Assembly (NCBI GenBank): GCA_017517705.1 | Contig: JAFWYM010000025.1 | Coordinates: forward strand, 36,830 to 100,829 | Source of the DNA: Alistipes sp. | GTDB lineage: Bacteria > Bacteroidota > Bacteroidia > Bacteroidales > Rikenellaceae | Length of the DNA: 64,000 nt | Direction: 5' to 3' | Part shown: piece by piece, positions 25,812-33,854 of the stretch | Position numbering within the stretch: position 1 is the stretch's first letter | How the letters are laid out: every line of letters starts with the position of its first letter | Notes under the pieces: generated by a model | The model's input: only the letters and a program-made list of their open reading frames with translations | Database searches by the model: none | Told to the model about the DNA's origin: nothing | Made by a program: the position numbers and the translations under genes

Positions 25812-26228
25812 ATGAAAATTTTGATTATCAACGGTGCGAACCTCAATCTTTTGGGGCATCGCCAGCCTGAGATATACGGACGTGAGAGCTTCGAGGATTA
25901 CCTCGGGGCTCTTCGCGCACGTTATTCGGGCGTTGCTATTGACTACTACCAGTCGAATGTCGAGGGTGAGCTTGTCGATGCGCTTCAAGGTGCTTGTGGC
26001 AAGTACGATGGCATCATTCTCAATGCCGGCGGCTATACGCACACATCCGTAGTGTTGCGCGATGCTGTGGCGGCTATCTGTGTGCCTGTTGTTGAGGTAC
26101 ACATATCTTCAATCCTCGCGCGCGAGGAGTTTCGTCACGTGTCGATGATTGCTCCCGTGGCGTGTGGTACGATTATGGGCTTCGGCATGGAGTCGTATCG
26201 TTTGGCTGTGGAGTATTTTATGAAGTAG
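25812..26228 (+). CDS. aroQ: Type II 3-dehydroquinate dehydratase
   Basis: Third step of the shikimate pathway, 3-dehydroquinate to 3-dehydroshikimate. It has 138 residues, the usual size of this dodecameric flavodoxin-like enzyme. ILIINGANLNLLGHRQPEIYG contains the catalytic Asn/Arg/Tyr region (Tyr22 in the conserved YG), NAGGYTHTSVVLRDA follows, and VEVHISS carries the catalytic His. It is followed 4 bp later by a flippase gene. No other shikimate gene is nearby. Confidence 0.95.
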   Translation: MKILIINGANLNLLGHRQPEIYGRESFEDYLGALRARYSGVAIDYYQSNVEGELVDALQGACGKYDGIILNAGGYTHTSVVLRDAVAAICVPVVEVHISSILAREEFRHVSMIAPVACGTIMGFGMESYRLAVEYFMK

Positions 26229-26232
26229 TGCT

Positions 26233-27693
26233 ATGGCAGCGGAGAGGTTGGAACATAAGGTTGTGAGTGGCGTGGCATGGAGCTTCTCCGAGAAGCTCCT
26301 GTCTATGGTCGTGCAGATGGTAGTAAGCATCGTCGTTGCGCGACAGCTCGCCCCCGATGACTTTGGCATCATGGCTATTATGACCTTCTTTACCTCTGTT
26401 GCTCTTGCTATTGTCGACAGTGGCTTCTCGCAGACGCTCATACGCAAGCCGCATCCCACCGACACGGAGTACCGCTCGGTGCTCGGCTTCAATGTCGTGG
26501 TGTCGTTGGTGTTGTATGTTGTTTTTCTCGCAGTATCCTCGCCACTTGCCACGTTGTACGATGCTCCTGTTATTCGAGATATAGCCCCGGTGCTCTTCTT
26601 GGTGCTCCCTATCAACTCGCTCTGCGTGGTGCAGACGGTGATGTTCACGCGCGAGTTCCGCTTTGCGCTCCTTGCGAAGATAGTATTCTTCAGCACGTTA
26701 CTCAGTGGCATCGTGGCTGTCGTTATGGCTGTTGCGGGGTGTGGCATCTGGAGCCTTGTGGCTCAGCGCCTGCTGATGATGGGGCTTAAGGCTGCGGCCT
26801 TCTGGTGGATACGTCGCTGGCGCACATCGGCGCCCTTCAGCTTAGCATCACTTCGCGCCATGGCACCCTTTAGCTTGCGACTGCTTGCTACGGATCTTAT
26901 AGCCTCCATATATAATAATGTAGCGCAGCTCTTCATCGGCAAGATGCACTCTACTTCGGCCCTTGGCTACTACTCGCAGGCGCAGAAACTCAAAGACCTG
27001 CCCGTTACCTCTGCTGTGCAGGCGGTGCAGGGCGTGACGTATCCTGCTCTTGCAAAGCTTGCGGATGAGGATGATGATAAGTTTGCAGCGGGGTATATGC
27101 GCATCGTGCGCCTCTTGTCGTTTATTATCTTCCCGGTGATGCTCGGCCTTGTGGCCATCGCTCCCGACATGTTTATGTTGCTCCTCGGCCAGAGGTGGAT
27201 GCCCACGGTGCCCTACTTCGAGATATTGGCACTCTCGGGCATGGCATACCCCTTGGCTATGGTGTCGTATAATATCCTTAAGGTGCGTAGCAATGGAGGT
27301 GTCATTGTGCGCTTGGAGGTCGTCAAGCGTGTTGTGATGACGGCAATACTATGTTACACCATACCTCGTGGTGTGGAGTCTGTGGCGTGGGGTATGACAG
27401 CCATGGCCTTCGTGGAGTTTTCTATCAATAGCGCTGCTGCTCTGCGTTACCTCTCTTTAAGTGTTGTAGCCCTGCTTGCGAACACTCTCCCGCAGCTTGT
27501 GCTTGCCGCAGCGATGTTTGTGGCTCTCTATCTTGCTGAGCCATATATCGCTACGCTCACACTCGGCCTGAGGCTCCTCGTGGAGGTTGCCGCGGGTGTT
27601 GCTATCTACGCCTCGGGTGCCTATATCTTTAGGCTCAGGGCTATGAACGAGGCTCTCGCACTCCTTCGTGGCTATATATCTAAAAGTGCTTAA
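26233..27693 (+). CDS. Lipopolysaccharide/polysaccharide flippase (WzxC/TuaB-like, MOP superfamily)
   Basis: 486 residues with about 12-14 predicted membrane helices. N-terminal VVSGVAWSFSEKLLSMVVQ and RQLAPDDFGIMAIM are typical of the polysaccharide transporter branch of the MOP family, which moves lipid-linked sugars across the inner membrane. FxIGKMHSTSALGYYSQAQKLKDLP in the middle matches the WzxC-type signature. No glycosyltransferases or polymerase lie nearby. It begins 4 bp after aroQ and its end overlaps the convergent thiL end by 14 bp. The substrate is unknown. Confidence 0.85.
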   Translation: MAAERLEHKVVSGVAWSFSEKLLSMVVQMVVSIVVARQLAPDDFGIMAIMTFFTSVALAIVDSGFSQTLIRKPHPTDTEYRSVLGFNVVVSLVLYVVFLAVSSPLATLYDAPVIRDIAPVLFLVLPINSLCVVQTVMFTREFRFALLAKIVFFSTLLSGIVAVVMAVAGCGIWSLVAQRLLMMGLKAAAFWWIRRWRTSAPFSLASLRAMAPFSLRLLATDLIASIYNNVAQLFIGKMHSTSALGYYSQAQKLKDLPVTSAVQAVQGVTYPALAKLADEDDDKFAAGYMRIVRLLSFIIFPVMLGLVAIAPDMFMLLLGQRWMPTVPYFEILALSGMAYPLAMVSYNILKVRSNGGVIVRLEVVKRVVMTAILCYTIPRGVESVAWGMTAMAFVEFSINSAAALRYLSLSVVALLANTLPQLVLAAAMFVALYLAEPYIATLTLGLRLLVEVAAGVAIYASGAYIFRLRAMNEALALLRGYISKSA

Positions 27694-28615
27694 AGCCCTC
27701 GATATCTATCTCCGTGGGCTTGCCACCATCTAACCATCGTAGCTCGTTGCCATCGGTTATGCGACCTATGGCCGTGAGCGTTGTCCCTGTGGCTCTGTAT
27801 AGTGCCTCGGCAATGGCATCGAAGCTATCCTCCTGCACCGTGACAAGGAGCTCGTAATCCTCGCCACCGCCTATGGCGTAGCGTAGGTCGTAGTCTGTGG
27901 GTATGAGTGTAGTATCTATCTCGGCACCCACGTTGGACTGATTCATGATATGCTTGATGTCGGAGGCTATGCCGTCGGATATGTCCATCATGGCGTGTAC
28001 TTCGCATTGTGTGCCGAGCCATAGGCCCTCGGCTGTGCGTGCTTGTGCTACGCGGTGGTGCTGTGCTGCCAAGGTGTTGAGGTCGCCAAACATTATGTCG
28101 ACAAGACCCTTGGACGAAGCTCCGAGCTTACCCGTGACAGCGATGATGTCGCCTACGTGCGCTGCCGAGCGACGTTTGATATTGGACTGGGGTGCGCGAC
28201 CTATGGCTACGACATTTATCGTAATCCTGTCGCGCGATGCCGTGGTGTCTCCACCAACGAGGGCAACACCCTCGCGCTCCGATACTGCGTGGTAGCCACG
28301 CATAAAGGCCTCGGCCCACTCGCCCTGTGCGCCCTCGGGGAGTGCTATGCTTAGGAGCGTAGCCACGGGCTTAGCTCCCATGGCTGCCACGTCGCTGAGG
28401 TTTACATGTAGGCTCTTCATGCCCACCTCCTCGGCCGTGGATGCCGCACGCAGGAAGTGTACATCCTCAACGAGCATATCTGTCGTAATCACCAGCGAGT
28501 CATCGCCCATAGCTACGACCGTGCAGTCGTCGCCTATAGGCTCGAAGCCGTGGTGGGGTAGCGCGCCAAAGAGTGTGGCGATGTCGCCAATAAACGAAAA
28601 TTCAGACTTTTTCAT
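27680..28615 (-). CDS. thiL: Thiamine-monophosphate kinase
   Basis: Phosphorylates thiamine phosphate to the active cofactor thiamine diphosphate. It has 311 residues. Conserved motifs are IGDDCTVV, TTDMLVEDVHF, NLSDVAAMGAKP, VGGDTTAS and MDISDGIASD, all ATP- and metal-binding elements of the PurM-like fold. Its 3' end overlaps the flippase gene tail to tail. The promoter -7 box TATCTTTG ends only 4 nt before the ATG, so the mRNA may be leaderless. No TPP riboswitch-like sequence can fit in that space. Confidence 0.95.
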   Translation of the reverse strand: MKKSEFSFIGDIATLFGALPHHGFEPIGDDCTVVAMGDDSLVITTDMLVEDVHFLRAASTAEEVGMKSLHVNLSDVAAMGAKPVATLLSIALPEGAQGEWAEAFMRGYHAVSEREGVALVGGDTTASRDRITINVVAIGRAPQSNIKRRSAAHVGDIIAVTGKLGASSKGLVDIMFGDLNTLAAQHHRVAQARTAEGLWLGTQCEVHAMMDISDGIASDIKHIMNQSNVGAEIDTTLIPTDYDLRYAIGGGEDYELLVTVQEDSFDAIAEALYRATGTTLTAIGRITDGNELRWLDGGKPTEIDIEGFKHF

Positions 28616-28619
28616 ACGA

Positions 28620-28651
28620 CAAAGATAGGGCTTATTGCGCTATCGTGCAAC
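28620..28651 (-). promoter_or_regulatory. Promoter of thiL
   Basis: On the minus strand GTTG (28651-28648), 20 nt, TATCTTTG (28627-28620), then only TCGT before the ATG at 28615. The geometry predicts a leaderless or near-leaderless transcript. Confidence 0.55.
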
Positions 28652-28675
28652 TCTTAACCCTCGGATATGTAAATA

Positions 28676-28704
28676 GGGGGCTGACTAAGAAAGCCATCCC
28701 CCCA
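28676..28704 (-). terminator. Bulged GC hairpin after the Ig-like lipoprotein gene
   Basis: A G-run (28676-28680) faces a C-run (28698-28703), with inner GGCT/AGCC pairing and a 2-nt bulge. It lies about 20 bp past the stop at 28723. The tail on the minus strand is only moderately T-rich. Confidence 0.4.
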
Positions 28705-28722
28705 TAAACCTATTAATGCAAA

Positions 28723-30129
28723 TTAGTTAATAGCAAATCGATATGCTGCGCGCACACTATATTTCTTGTCGCGCGTAGATTCGAGGCAGACAACGCTATT
28801 CTTCATAAATGCAACAGCCACGGCGCTTGTTTTGTCCAGACCTGTTGACGACCAGTAGAATGTTTCAACTAAGGGCTCACCACCATTCTCGGTGAGAGTC
28901 TTATTGAATTCGGCAACGGTAGACGAATTAAAGTCGTGTGTGCCTCCCGATACTGCATCCCACATCCACGTCATCTCTTCCTGTGAGGGCAGGAACCAAC
29001 CCTCTCCGTGGTCTACACAGAACTTAAATGCGGGATAGTCGTTGATGTCGCGGTTGTCACGTTGCTCGCTGAAGATATCCTCGGTAATCCATGCTCCCCA
29101 TACGCTGTTGGCGTATTGTAGGTCTACCTGCTCTGTCGACCAGGCCAAGTCCTCCTCGTCCATAGACATAATATAGCAGTACATGGTGCCAGAGCTTTTG
29201 TGCTCACGGATAGTGAAGATAACACCCTTTACGCCATTCTCGTTGTAGAGCATGCCGGGCTCGTATTTTCCCTCCCAATTGGGGTCATATACGGTTACCG
29301 AGGTGCTTACTCCGGTTGTCACATCGTTGTAACGTGCGCGGAAGTTATATGTGCCCGGCTGGGTAGATGTGAATTTCTTACTCTCAATCAAGCTATTGTC
29401 GGCAGTGTTGTAGATCTCGGCATCGGCAGTAACATCCTCGTCGCCGTATGTTACGGTAAATACCGCCTCATCTGTGCCGTTAGCCTTGATTCGGCTTGGT
29501 GTAGCAACAAGTACAAGTTCCTTGGCTACGGGCACCTCTACAGCTATAGCTTTAACCTCTACCTCGTTTGATTTCTTGCCATCATACTCGGCAACAAAGC
29601 GGAAATTGCCAGCCACATCCGATGTGAAGGTGTTGCCCTCGAGATCGATGTTGTAGTTAAGGTTCTTGATAACATAACCCTCTGTTACGGCGGTGCCATC
29701 TACCGTTATGGTGAATGTCGCCATGTCGCTATCGTTGGCCTGAATCTCGCTCTTGTCGACGCTGAGTACCACGTTTGTCTCGGGCTCCTGCTCAACAGCG
29801 GTAGCTACGATGCTCTTAGTCTCCGAGAGTACGTCACCAAAGGCCGCCTTGAACTCGTAGGTGCCGGCCTTGGTGGTTGAGAACTTACCATCCTCGATGG
29901 TGCTATTGTCGTTAAGGCAGATGATCTGGCACTCTGCGGTGCGTACCGTGCCATCTACCGTAACCTCAAAAGTAGCGATGTCGGTGCCATCAGCCTTGAT
30001 TGTCTCCTTGTCGACATTGAGGACTACAACGTGCTCAGTCTGCTCGTTGCCGCCCTCGGGCTCCTGCTCGCAGGCTGCGAAGCCTGCAAGCAGTGCCATA
30101 GAGGTCAACATATATATAAGTCTTTTCAT
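28723..30129 (-). CDS. Surface lipoprotein with three Ig-like repeats and a C-terminal DUF1566/Lcl-like domain
   Basis: 468 residues, lipobox FAAC (C20). Three repeats of about 90 residues (about 30-290) each begin with a strand like VVLSVDKSEIQANDSDMATF and contain an AGTYEF/GNFRF/PGTYNF motif, resembling bacterial Ig-like folds. The C-terminal 180 residues contain GEGWFLPSQEEM, WSSTGLD and YSVRAAYRF, typical of DUF1566/Lcl-type C-lectin-like domains. It follows the 510-aa lipoprotein gene by 19 bp, so the two are co-transcribed. Its role is probably binding at the cell surface; the ligand is unknown. Confidence 0.8.
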   Translation of the reverse strand: MKRLIYMLTSMALLAGFAACEQEPEGGNEQTEHVVVLNVDKETIKADGTDIATFEVTVDGTVRTAECQIICLNDNSTIEDGKFSTTKAGTYEFKAAFGDVLSETKSIVATAVEQEPETNVVLSVDKSEIQANDSDMATFTITVDGTAVTEGYVIKNLNYNIDLEGNTFTSDVAGNFRFVAEYDGKKSNEVEVKAIAVEVPVAKELVLVATPSRIKANGTDEAVFTVTYGDEDVTADAEIYNTADNSLIESKKFTSTQPGTYNFRARYNDVTTGVSTSVTVYDPNWEGKYEPGMLYNENGVKGVIFTIREHKSSGTMYCYIMSMDEEDLAWSTEQVDLQYANSVWGAWITEDIFSEQRDNRDINDYPAFKFCVDHGEGWFLPSQEEMTWMWDAVSGGTHDFNSSTVAEFNKTLTENGGEPLVETFYWSSTGLDKTSAVAVAFMKNSVVCLESTRDKKYSVRAAYRFAIN

Positions 30130-30148
30130 AAGTGCTTATGTTTGTTTG

Positions 30149-31681
30149 TTACTCCTCGAACATATCGGGTGTTACACGTACCATGTACTGTGTGAGTGCG
30201 CCCTGAACATTCTCTACCTCGAAGAGGAAGATGCCGTCGAAGGGCTCGGTCTGAGAGAACGAGATAGTAGTACCCTCGCTGGTCTTAGCCTGAGCAAGAA
30301 TCTCGTCACTTGCGGTACGGAATTGTACAAAATTACGGATGCTGCCGCAATCGTTGGGGTCGTAGTACTGCTCTGTGAGCTCATCCCACTGGTCTGCACC
30401 ATAGCGAAGAATTGCAGCATTGTCATCAGTCTTAATGTTGAAGACAATATTGTAGTTGAAGCCCTCCTTGGTAATCTCGGGACCTACAACATTCAACGAA
30501 GCCTTTAGATTCTCATCGGGAGCCTTGGTTGTGAAGTTCACAGCCACGAAGTTATAGTCGTAGACGGTCGTGGGGTCGCTAATCTCGGGATCGATGTAGA
30601 ACATAGCCACAACATACTGCTTGTTAGGCTTCAAGGGCTCGTAGTTGATAATCTTGGTCGCACCCTTCTGACCCATAAGCTCGTTCATGAAGTAGTTAAA
30701 CGTGTGCTCGGTCTTGTTGATGATGTTGTACTCGTTGCAGAGGTTGAAGAGACCGTAGTATGCGCGCATAACCACCTGATGACGGCTACCGGCGATATAC
30801 TCGTCGTAGTTGCTCTTCTCGAAGATGTAGTATGCCCAGAGCTTATCATCGCCCTTTACAGGAGTTACGTCGAGGCTGAAGTCGGTGTGTCCAACCTCAA
30901 GATTCTTGTATGTGAAGAGGGTGTTAGGATCAACCTCGGGAGCATCCTCGGTGGTGAACTCGTAGCGGAAGAGATTGAGCTCGGCTGCGCCGGTTACAAC
31001 ATCCTCGTAGGTGTCTGAGTTGAAGGCAATAGCGATATACTCGAACTTGGGCGAGAGGTTTGTGCACTCGAGCGTGCGCTCACCCTTGCCGATGTAGTCG
31101 TTGCTGTAGGGGTTCTCGATGATGTAGTTGAAAATCTCGCGATCGTTTTCAAAGATACCCATCTCGCGAAGCTCGAGCTGTGTGAGCACGCGGAAGTAGT
31201 AGTTTACATCGTTGTCGTTAGGCACGGCCTTAGCGATAGCCGAGTCCGAGGTGATGGCATCTACGGTGATTCTCACGCTAAACTCCTCCTCAACCTCACC
31301 GGGAGCTGTGGTGCGGATGTTGAGCTTTGTAACCTTGTCTGTATCACCCATGTAGAATGCGATAGCTACATAGTCGGTCTCAGGTGTAAGGTTTTCAGCG
31401 TTGAGGAACTGCACGCCATTGTAGATTGTGAGCTTCTGGATGTACTCGGTGATGATGGCAGCGTCGTTCTTGTCAGCAATCTTGCTTGCCTCAACGATGC
31501 CGGCAAAGTAGCTGGCAGCGGTGTCCGAGGGAACGATACCTACCTCGATGGTGGTAGAGGTGGCTGTCGGCTCGCCAAAGTTCAAGGTGCGGCTATCTCC
31601 GCCCTTCTCCGATTCATTCTCGCAACCAAGTGCAAACGCGGCAACAAGTGCGATGCTGAAGATTGAAAGTAGTTTTCTCAT
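30149..31681 (-). CDS. Surface lipoprotein with fibronectin-III-like modules
   Basis: 510 residues, lipobox ALGC (C20). Contains repeating modules ending in LTPETDYVAIAF, LSPKFEYIAIAF and LKPNKQYVVAMF, with an intervening helix (AAIITEYIQ, DREIFNYII). This is the fn3-like pattern found in many Bacteroidetes lipoproteins and also in the 829-aa protein at 41027-43516. No catalytic residues are recognised. First gene of a two-gene unit with the Ig-like lipoprotein. A TATATTTG box at 31771-31778 gives a leader of about 85 nt. Confidence 0.75.
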   Translation of the reverse strand: MRKLLSIFSIALVAAFALGCENESEKGGDSRTLNFGEPTATSTTIEVGIVPSDTAASYFAGIVEASKIADKNDAAIITEYIQKLTIYNGVQFLNAENLTPETDYVAIAFYMGDTDKVTKLNIRTTAPGEVEEEFSVRITVDAITSDSAIAKAVPNDNDVNYYFRVLTQLELREMGIFENDREIFNYIIENPYSNDYIGKGERTLECTNLSPKFEYIAIAFNSDTYEDVVTGAAELNLFRYEFTTEDAPEVDPNTLFTYKNLEVGHTDFSLDVTPVKGDDKLWAYYIFEKSNYDEYIAGSRHQVVMRAYYGLFNLCNEYNIINKTEHTFNYFMNELMGQKGATKIINYEPLKPNKQYVVAMFYIDPEISDPTTVYDYNFVAVNFTTKAPDENLKASLNVVGPEITKEGFNYNIVFNIKTDDNAAILRYGADQWDELTEQYYDPNDCGSIRNFVQFRTASDEILAQAKTSEGTTISFSQTEPFDGIFLFEVENVQGALTQYMVRVTPDMFEE

Positions 31682-31770
31682 AGACTTAAAAATAAATAAT
31701 AAAATTAAATTGTTAATATTTCCTTAATATCGTTAGTAGGCTTTTACACCTTTATCCATATAATCGCACG

Positions 31771-31778
31771 CAAATATA
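31771..31778 (-). promoter_or_regulatory. Probable -7 box of the two-lipoprotein unit
   Basis: TATATTTG on the minus strand is a perfect -7 box. The expected TTTG 19-21 nt upstream is absent, so this is provisional. Confidence 0.4.
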
Positions 31779-31953
31779 GTAAAAGATTTTTTTAGTTAGG
31801 ATGTCTGGAAATAAAAAATTACACGAAAGAGCTTTTTTTTCACTTTAATTTGGATATTTGCGCCATTTTGCCTAAATTTGTATCACTAATAAAATAAATG
31901 AGAATTAGTTTGCGTTAGTCGTGAAATTGGAGAATACACATCAGAAAAAGACG

Positions 31954-32418
31954 ATGAATCAAAAGACCCAGCGCCTTTCAATCATCCGTAAGATTATACG
32001 TTCGGAGTATATATCTTCGCAAGAGGAGCTTATCGCACGCCTCGTAGAGTGTGGTGTACAGGTTACACAGTCGACACTCTCGCGCGATTTGAAGTTTATG
32101 CACGTGGCCAAGGTGCCCCACAAGGAGAAGGGGTATATCTACGTGCTGCCCAATAGCCCGCGCAGCGATCTCGTTGTCTCGACAAATATCACGGACAACA
32201 TTACCGACATTGCCTTCTCGGGTAACCTCTGCGTCATAACCACCAAGCCGGGCTATGCAAGTGCCATATCGGTGCCTATTGATAGCCGTGGCATAAGCGA
32301 TATCCTCGGCACCATCGCCGGTGATAACACGATACTTTTGGTGCTGCGTGAGGGCTTCGATATGGACAACCTTATGGAGCAGCTATGTGCGCTCTTTCCC
32401 TCGCTTAAATTGTTGTAA
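31954..32418 (+). CDS. argR: Arginine repressor ArgR
   Basis: Arginine-responsive regulator of arginine synthesis and catabolism, acting as a hexamer. I choose the ATG at 31954 (MNQKTQRLSIIRKII, 154 residues) over the upstream GTG at 31921, because ArgR proteins start close to the winged helix. The DNA-binding domain has ISSQEELIARL and VTQSTLSRDLKFM, the SR recognition-helix motif. The C-terminal arginine-binding domain has IAGDNTILLVLRE (GDDT-like GDN). It stands alone and is followed by a palindromic element and a strong terminator. Confidence 0.92.
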   Translation: MNQKTQRLSIIRKIIRSEYISSQEELIARLVECGVQVTQSTLSRDLKFMHVAKVPHKEKGYIYVLPNSPRSDLVVSTNITDNITDIAFSGNLCVITTKPGYASAISVPIDSRGISDILGTIAGDNTILLVLREGFDMDNLMEQLCALFPSLKLL

Positions 32419-32440
32419 TAGAGCGGTATAAGGTAAAAAT

Positions 32441-32630
32441 GAGGCTGAATAAAAAGTGTATTTTGTCGTTATGCTCGCCCTCAAAATGCTCATTTACGTC
32501 AAGTAAACTCCGCTTTTTCGGGCTTCGCAGCGCCGCGATTAAGCGAGGGCAGAGGCTACTTGTAGACTATGCCGAGCGTGAGCGGTGAAAAGGTACTTAA
32601 GCCTAAAACTACATCTTTTTATTCAACCTC
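32441..32630. repeat. 190-bp element with 16-bp inverted ends and TTTAC-N5-GTAAACTCC core
   Basis: GAGGCTGAATAAAAAG (32441-32456) is the inverted copy of 32615-32630 with 15 of 16 matches. Inside lies TTTAC-GTCAA-GTAAA (32493-32507) with imperfectly paired flanks (AAAATGC facing GCTTTTT, GCCCTC at 32477-32482 facing GGGC). It resembles the element at 25646-25763 in its apex and fold. No ORF is present, so it is a REP- or MITE-like extragenic element. Confidence 0.6.
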
Positions 32631-32639
32631 TTAACAAAG

Positions 32640-32682
32640 TGGGGATGACAAATTTACTTTTTAGTCATCCCCATTTTTTTTT
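32640..32682 (+). terminator. Strong Rho-independent terminator
   Basis: A 10-bp perfect stem TGGGGATGAC/GTCATCCCCA (32640-32649 and 32664-32673) followed by nine T. It serves argR and whatever is transcribed through the preceding element. Confidence 0.88.
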
Positions 32683-32720
32683 GTATTTTAGTATTACTCA
32701 CTACTCACTACTCATTGGTT

Positions 32721-33401
32721 TTACCCTATTGTGTGCATGCGTATCGATGCCTTAATAAGGGCGATGGCACGTATGCGGCTCATCTCTACCTCCTTGTCGG
32801 CATGGTGTTGGTTTTGGCTTACGAGCTTTATATATCCCTCATGCTCCGACTTCTGTACATATTTCACGGTGATGTACTCCTCGCCGTCGATGTCTATGGA
32901 TAGTAGATACATATCGCCCCAGAAAACATCCCTTACGTCGTTAAGCTGCTTGTATAGGACGATGTCGCCACTCTTAAGCAGCGGGTACATCGAGTCGCCC
33001 ATAACGTATATCGCCCCGTCGCACTTCGGCAAGTTGGGGATGTGGATGAAGTTTACAGGCTTGGCTGTCGACTCCTCGGCAAAGATGGGGACAAGACCCG
33101 CTGTGCCCTCTATCGAGTATAGGGGTACGCTCTGTAGTGGTAGCGACTTGTCGGTGCGGTGGAGATAGGGTGTGCAGTTGGGCTCGGCATTAAACATTCG
33201 CCCCTTGCCTGTCTCTATCCAATCGGGGTTGACATTCAAATCTTGAACTAATATATTCTTGTTGCGTGTCGATAGTCCGGCCTTGCCTGTCTCGATCATC
33301 GATAGTGCCGCCTTGCCGATGCCAAGTTGCTGAGCAAGTTGCTCTTGTGTTAAGTCAAGCTGCTTGCGTATAATCCTTACTCGTCCGCCAATAGTGTCCA
33401 T
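32721..33401 (-). CDS. CI/LexA-like repressor: XRE helix-turn-helix plus S24 peptidase
   Basis: 226 residues. An N-terminal XRE domain (about 5-62: LTQEQLAQQLGIGKAALSMIE) is joined to an S24/LexA-type domain with catalytic Ser137 in YVMGDSMYPLLKSGD and Lys180 in ITVKYV. An Ala-Gly pair at 101-102 in the hinge could be a self-cleavage site. Such proteins repress prophage genes and are inactivated by RecA during DNA damage. It diverges from a small ORF and a terminase gene. The intergenic region has the palindromes TTGTACAA and CTTGACAAG, the latter overlapping the plus-strand promoter. Confidence 0.88.
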   Translation of the reverse strand: MDTIGGRVRIIRKQLDLTQEQLAQQLGIGKAALSMIETGKAGLSTRNKNILVQDLNVNPDWIETGKGRMFNAEPNCTPYLHRTDKSLPLQSVPLYSIEGTAGLVPIFAEESTAKPVNFIHIPNLPKCDGAIYVMGDSMYPLLKSGDIVLYKQLNDVRDVFWGDMYLLSIDIDGEEYITVKYVQKSEHEGYIKLVSQNQHHADKEVEMSRIRAIALIKASIRMHTIG

Positions 33402-33425
33402 ATAAGAAAAATCTATATTAAATAA

Positions 33426-33446
33426 TTGTACAAAAATCTTGACAAG
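33426..33446. promoter_or_regulatory. Candidate operator of the S24 repressor
   Basis: Two small perfect palindromes, TTGTACAA (33426-33433) and CTTGACAAG (33438-33446), lie 4 nt apart between the divergent genes. The second overlaps the -33 box of the plus-strand promoter. Assignment to the repressor is an inference. Confidence 0.4.
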
Positions 33447-33469
33447 ATAAATATTTGAACGTATCTTTG
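33438..33469 (+). promoter_or_regulatory. Promoter of the small ORF/terminase pair
   Basis: CTTG (33438-33441), 20 nt, TATCTTTG (33462-33469). One mismatch in the upstream box and a perfect -7 box; leader about 75 nt. Confidence 0.55.
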
Positions 33470-33548
33470 TAGGGCAAAGTTAAACAATTTGTTTGTATTT
33501 GCAAAATTTAACCCCAAAATCTATTTAATAAACCCTAAAAAATCAATT

Positions 33549-33842
33549 ATGTACGAAATTACATCATCTATTTATCTTGAGATTGCCGAGCGTTTAGTGG
33601 TGGCGATTGCCGATAAGGAGTTCTATTCCGGTGTGGTTGTATGCTACGATGGCGATACCTGTTGTCGCCTTGTCTCGACGCTTGTGGTCTATCGTCGCCC
33701 GCAAGTCGAGGGCGGTAGTGTCGTAAGGCCCATTGTCGATGTTGTGCCTGTGTGGTGGGAGTTGCAGACGACGGTAGGGGCTGAGATTGTTGATAACGAC
33801 TTCTCGTTTAGAGAGTTGCGTAATACTATTGTGGGATGTTAG
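33549..33842 (+). CDS. Small hypothetical protein, upstream partner of the terminase
   Basis: 97 residues from the ATG at 33549. The upstream TTG at 33489 would add an unlikely 20-residue leader. I do not recognise a family. The sequence is beta-rich, with alternating strands (FYSGVVVCYDG, CRLVSTLVVYRRP, PIVDVVPVWWEL) and a short C-terminal helix (FSFRELRNTIV), and no signal peptide. It does not resemble helical terminase small subunits. It ends 12 bp before the terminase ATG and shares its promoter, so the two are probably made together under the S24 repressor. Confidence 0.65.
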   Translation: MYEITSSIYLEIAERLVVAIADKEFYSGVVVCYDGDTCCRLVSTLVVYRRPQVEGGSVVRPIVDVVPVWWELQTTVGAEIVDNDFSFRELRNTIVGC

Positions 33843-33854
33843 TGGTCGGGTTGT

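Larger units (their letters stand above)
32419..32720. other. 302-bp intergenic segment after argR
   Basis: Filled by a 190-bp inverted-repeat-bounded element (32441-32630) and the argR-side terminator (32640-32682). No gene is seen. Confidence 0.65.

Noticed and set aside
28616-28722. TPP riboswitch upstream of thiL
   Set aside because: The promoter lies 4 nt from the start codon, leaving no room for an aptamer, and the conserved CUGAGA-type core was not seen.
31921-31953. GTG start for argR at 31921
   Set aside because: It would add 11 lysine-rich residues before the normal ArgR N-terminus; the ATG at 31954 fits the family.
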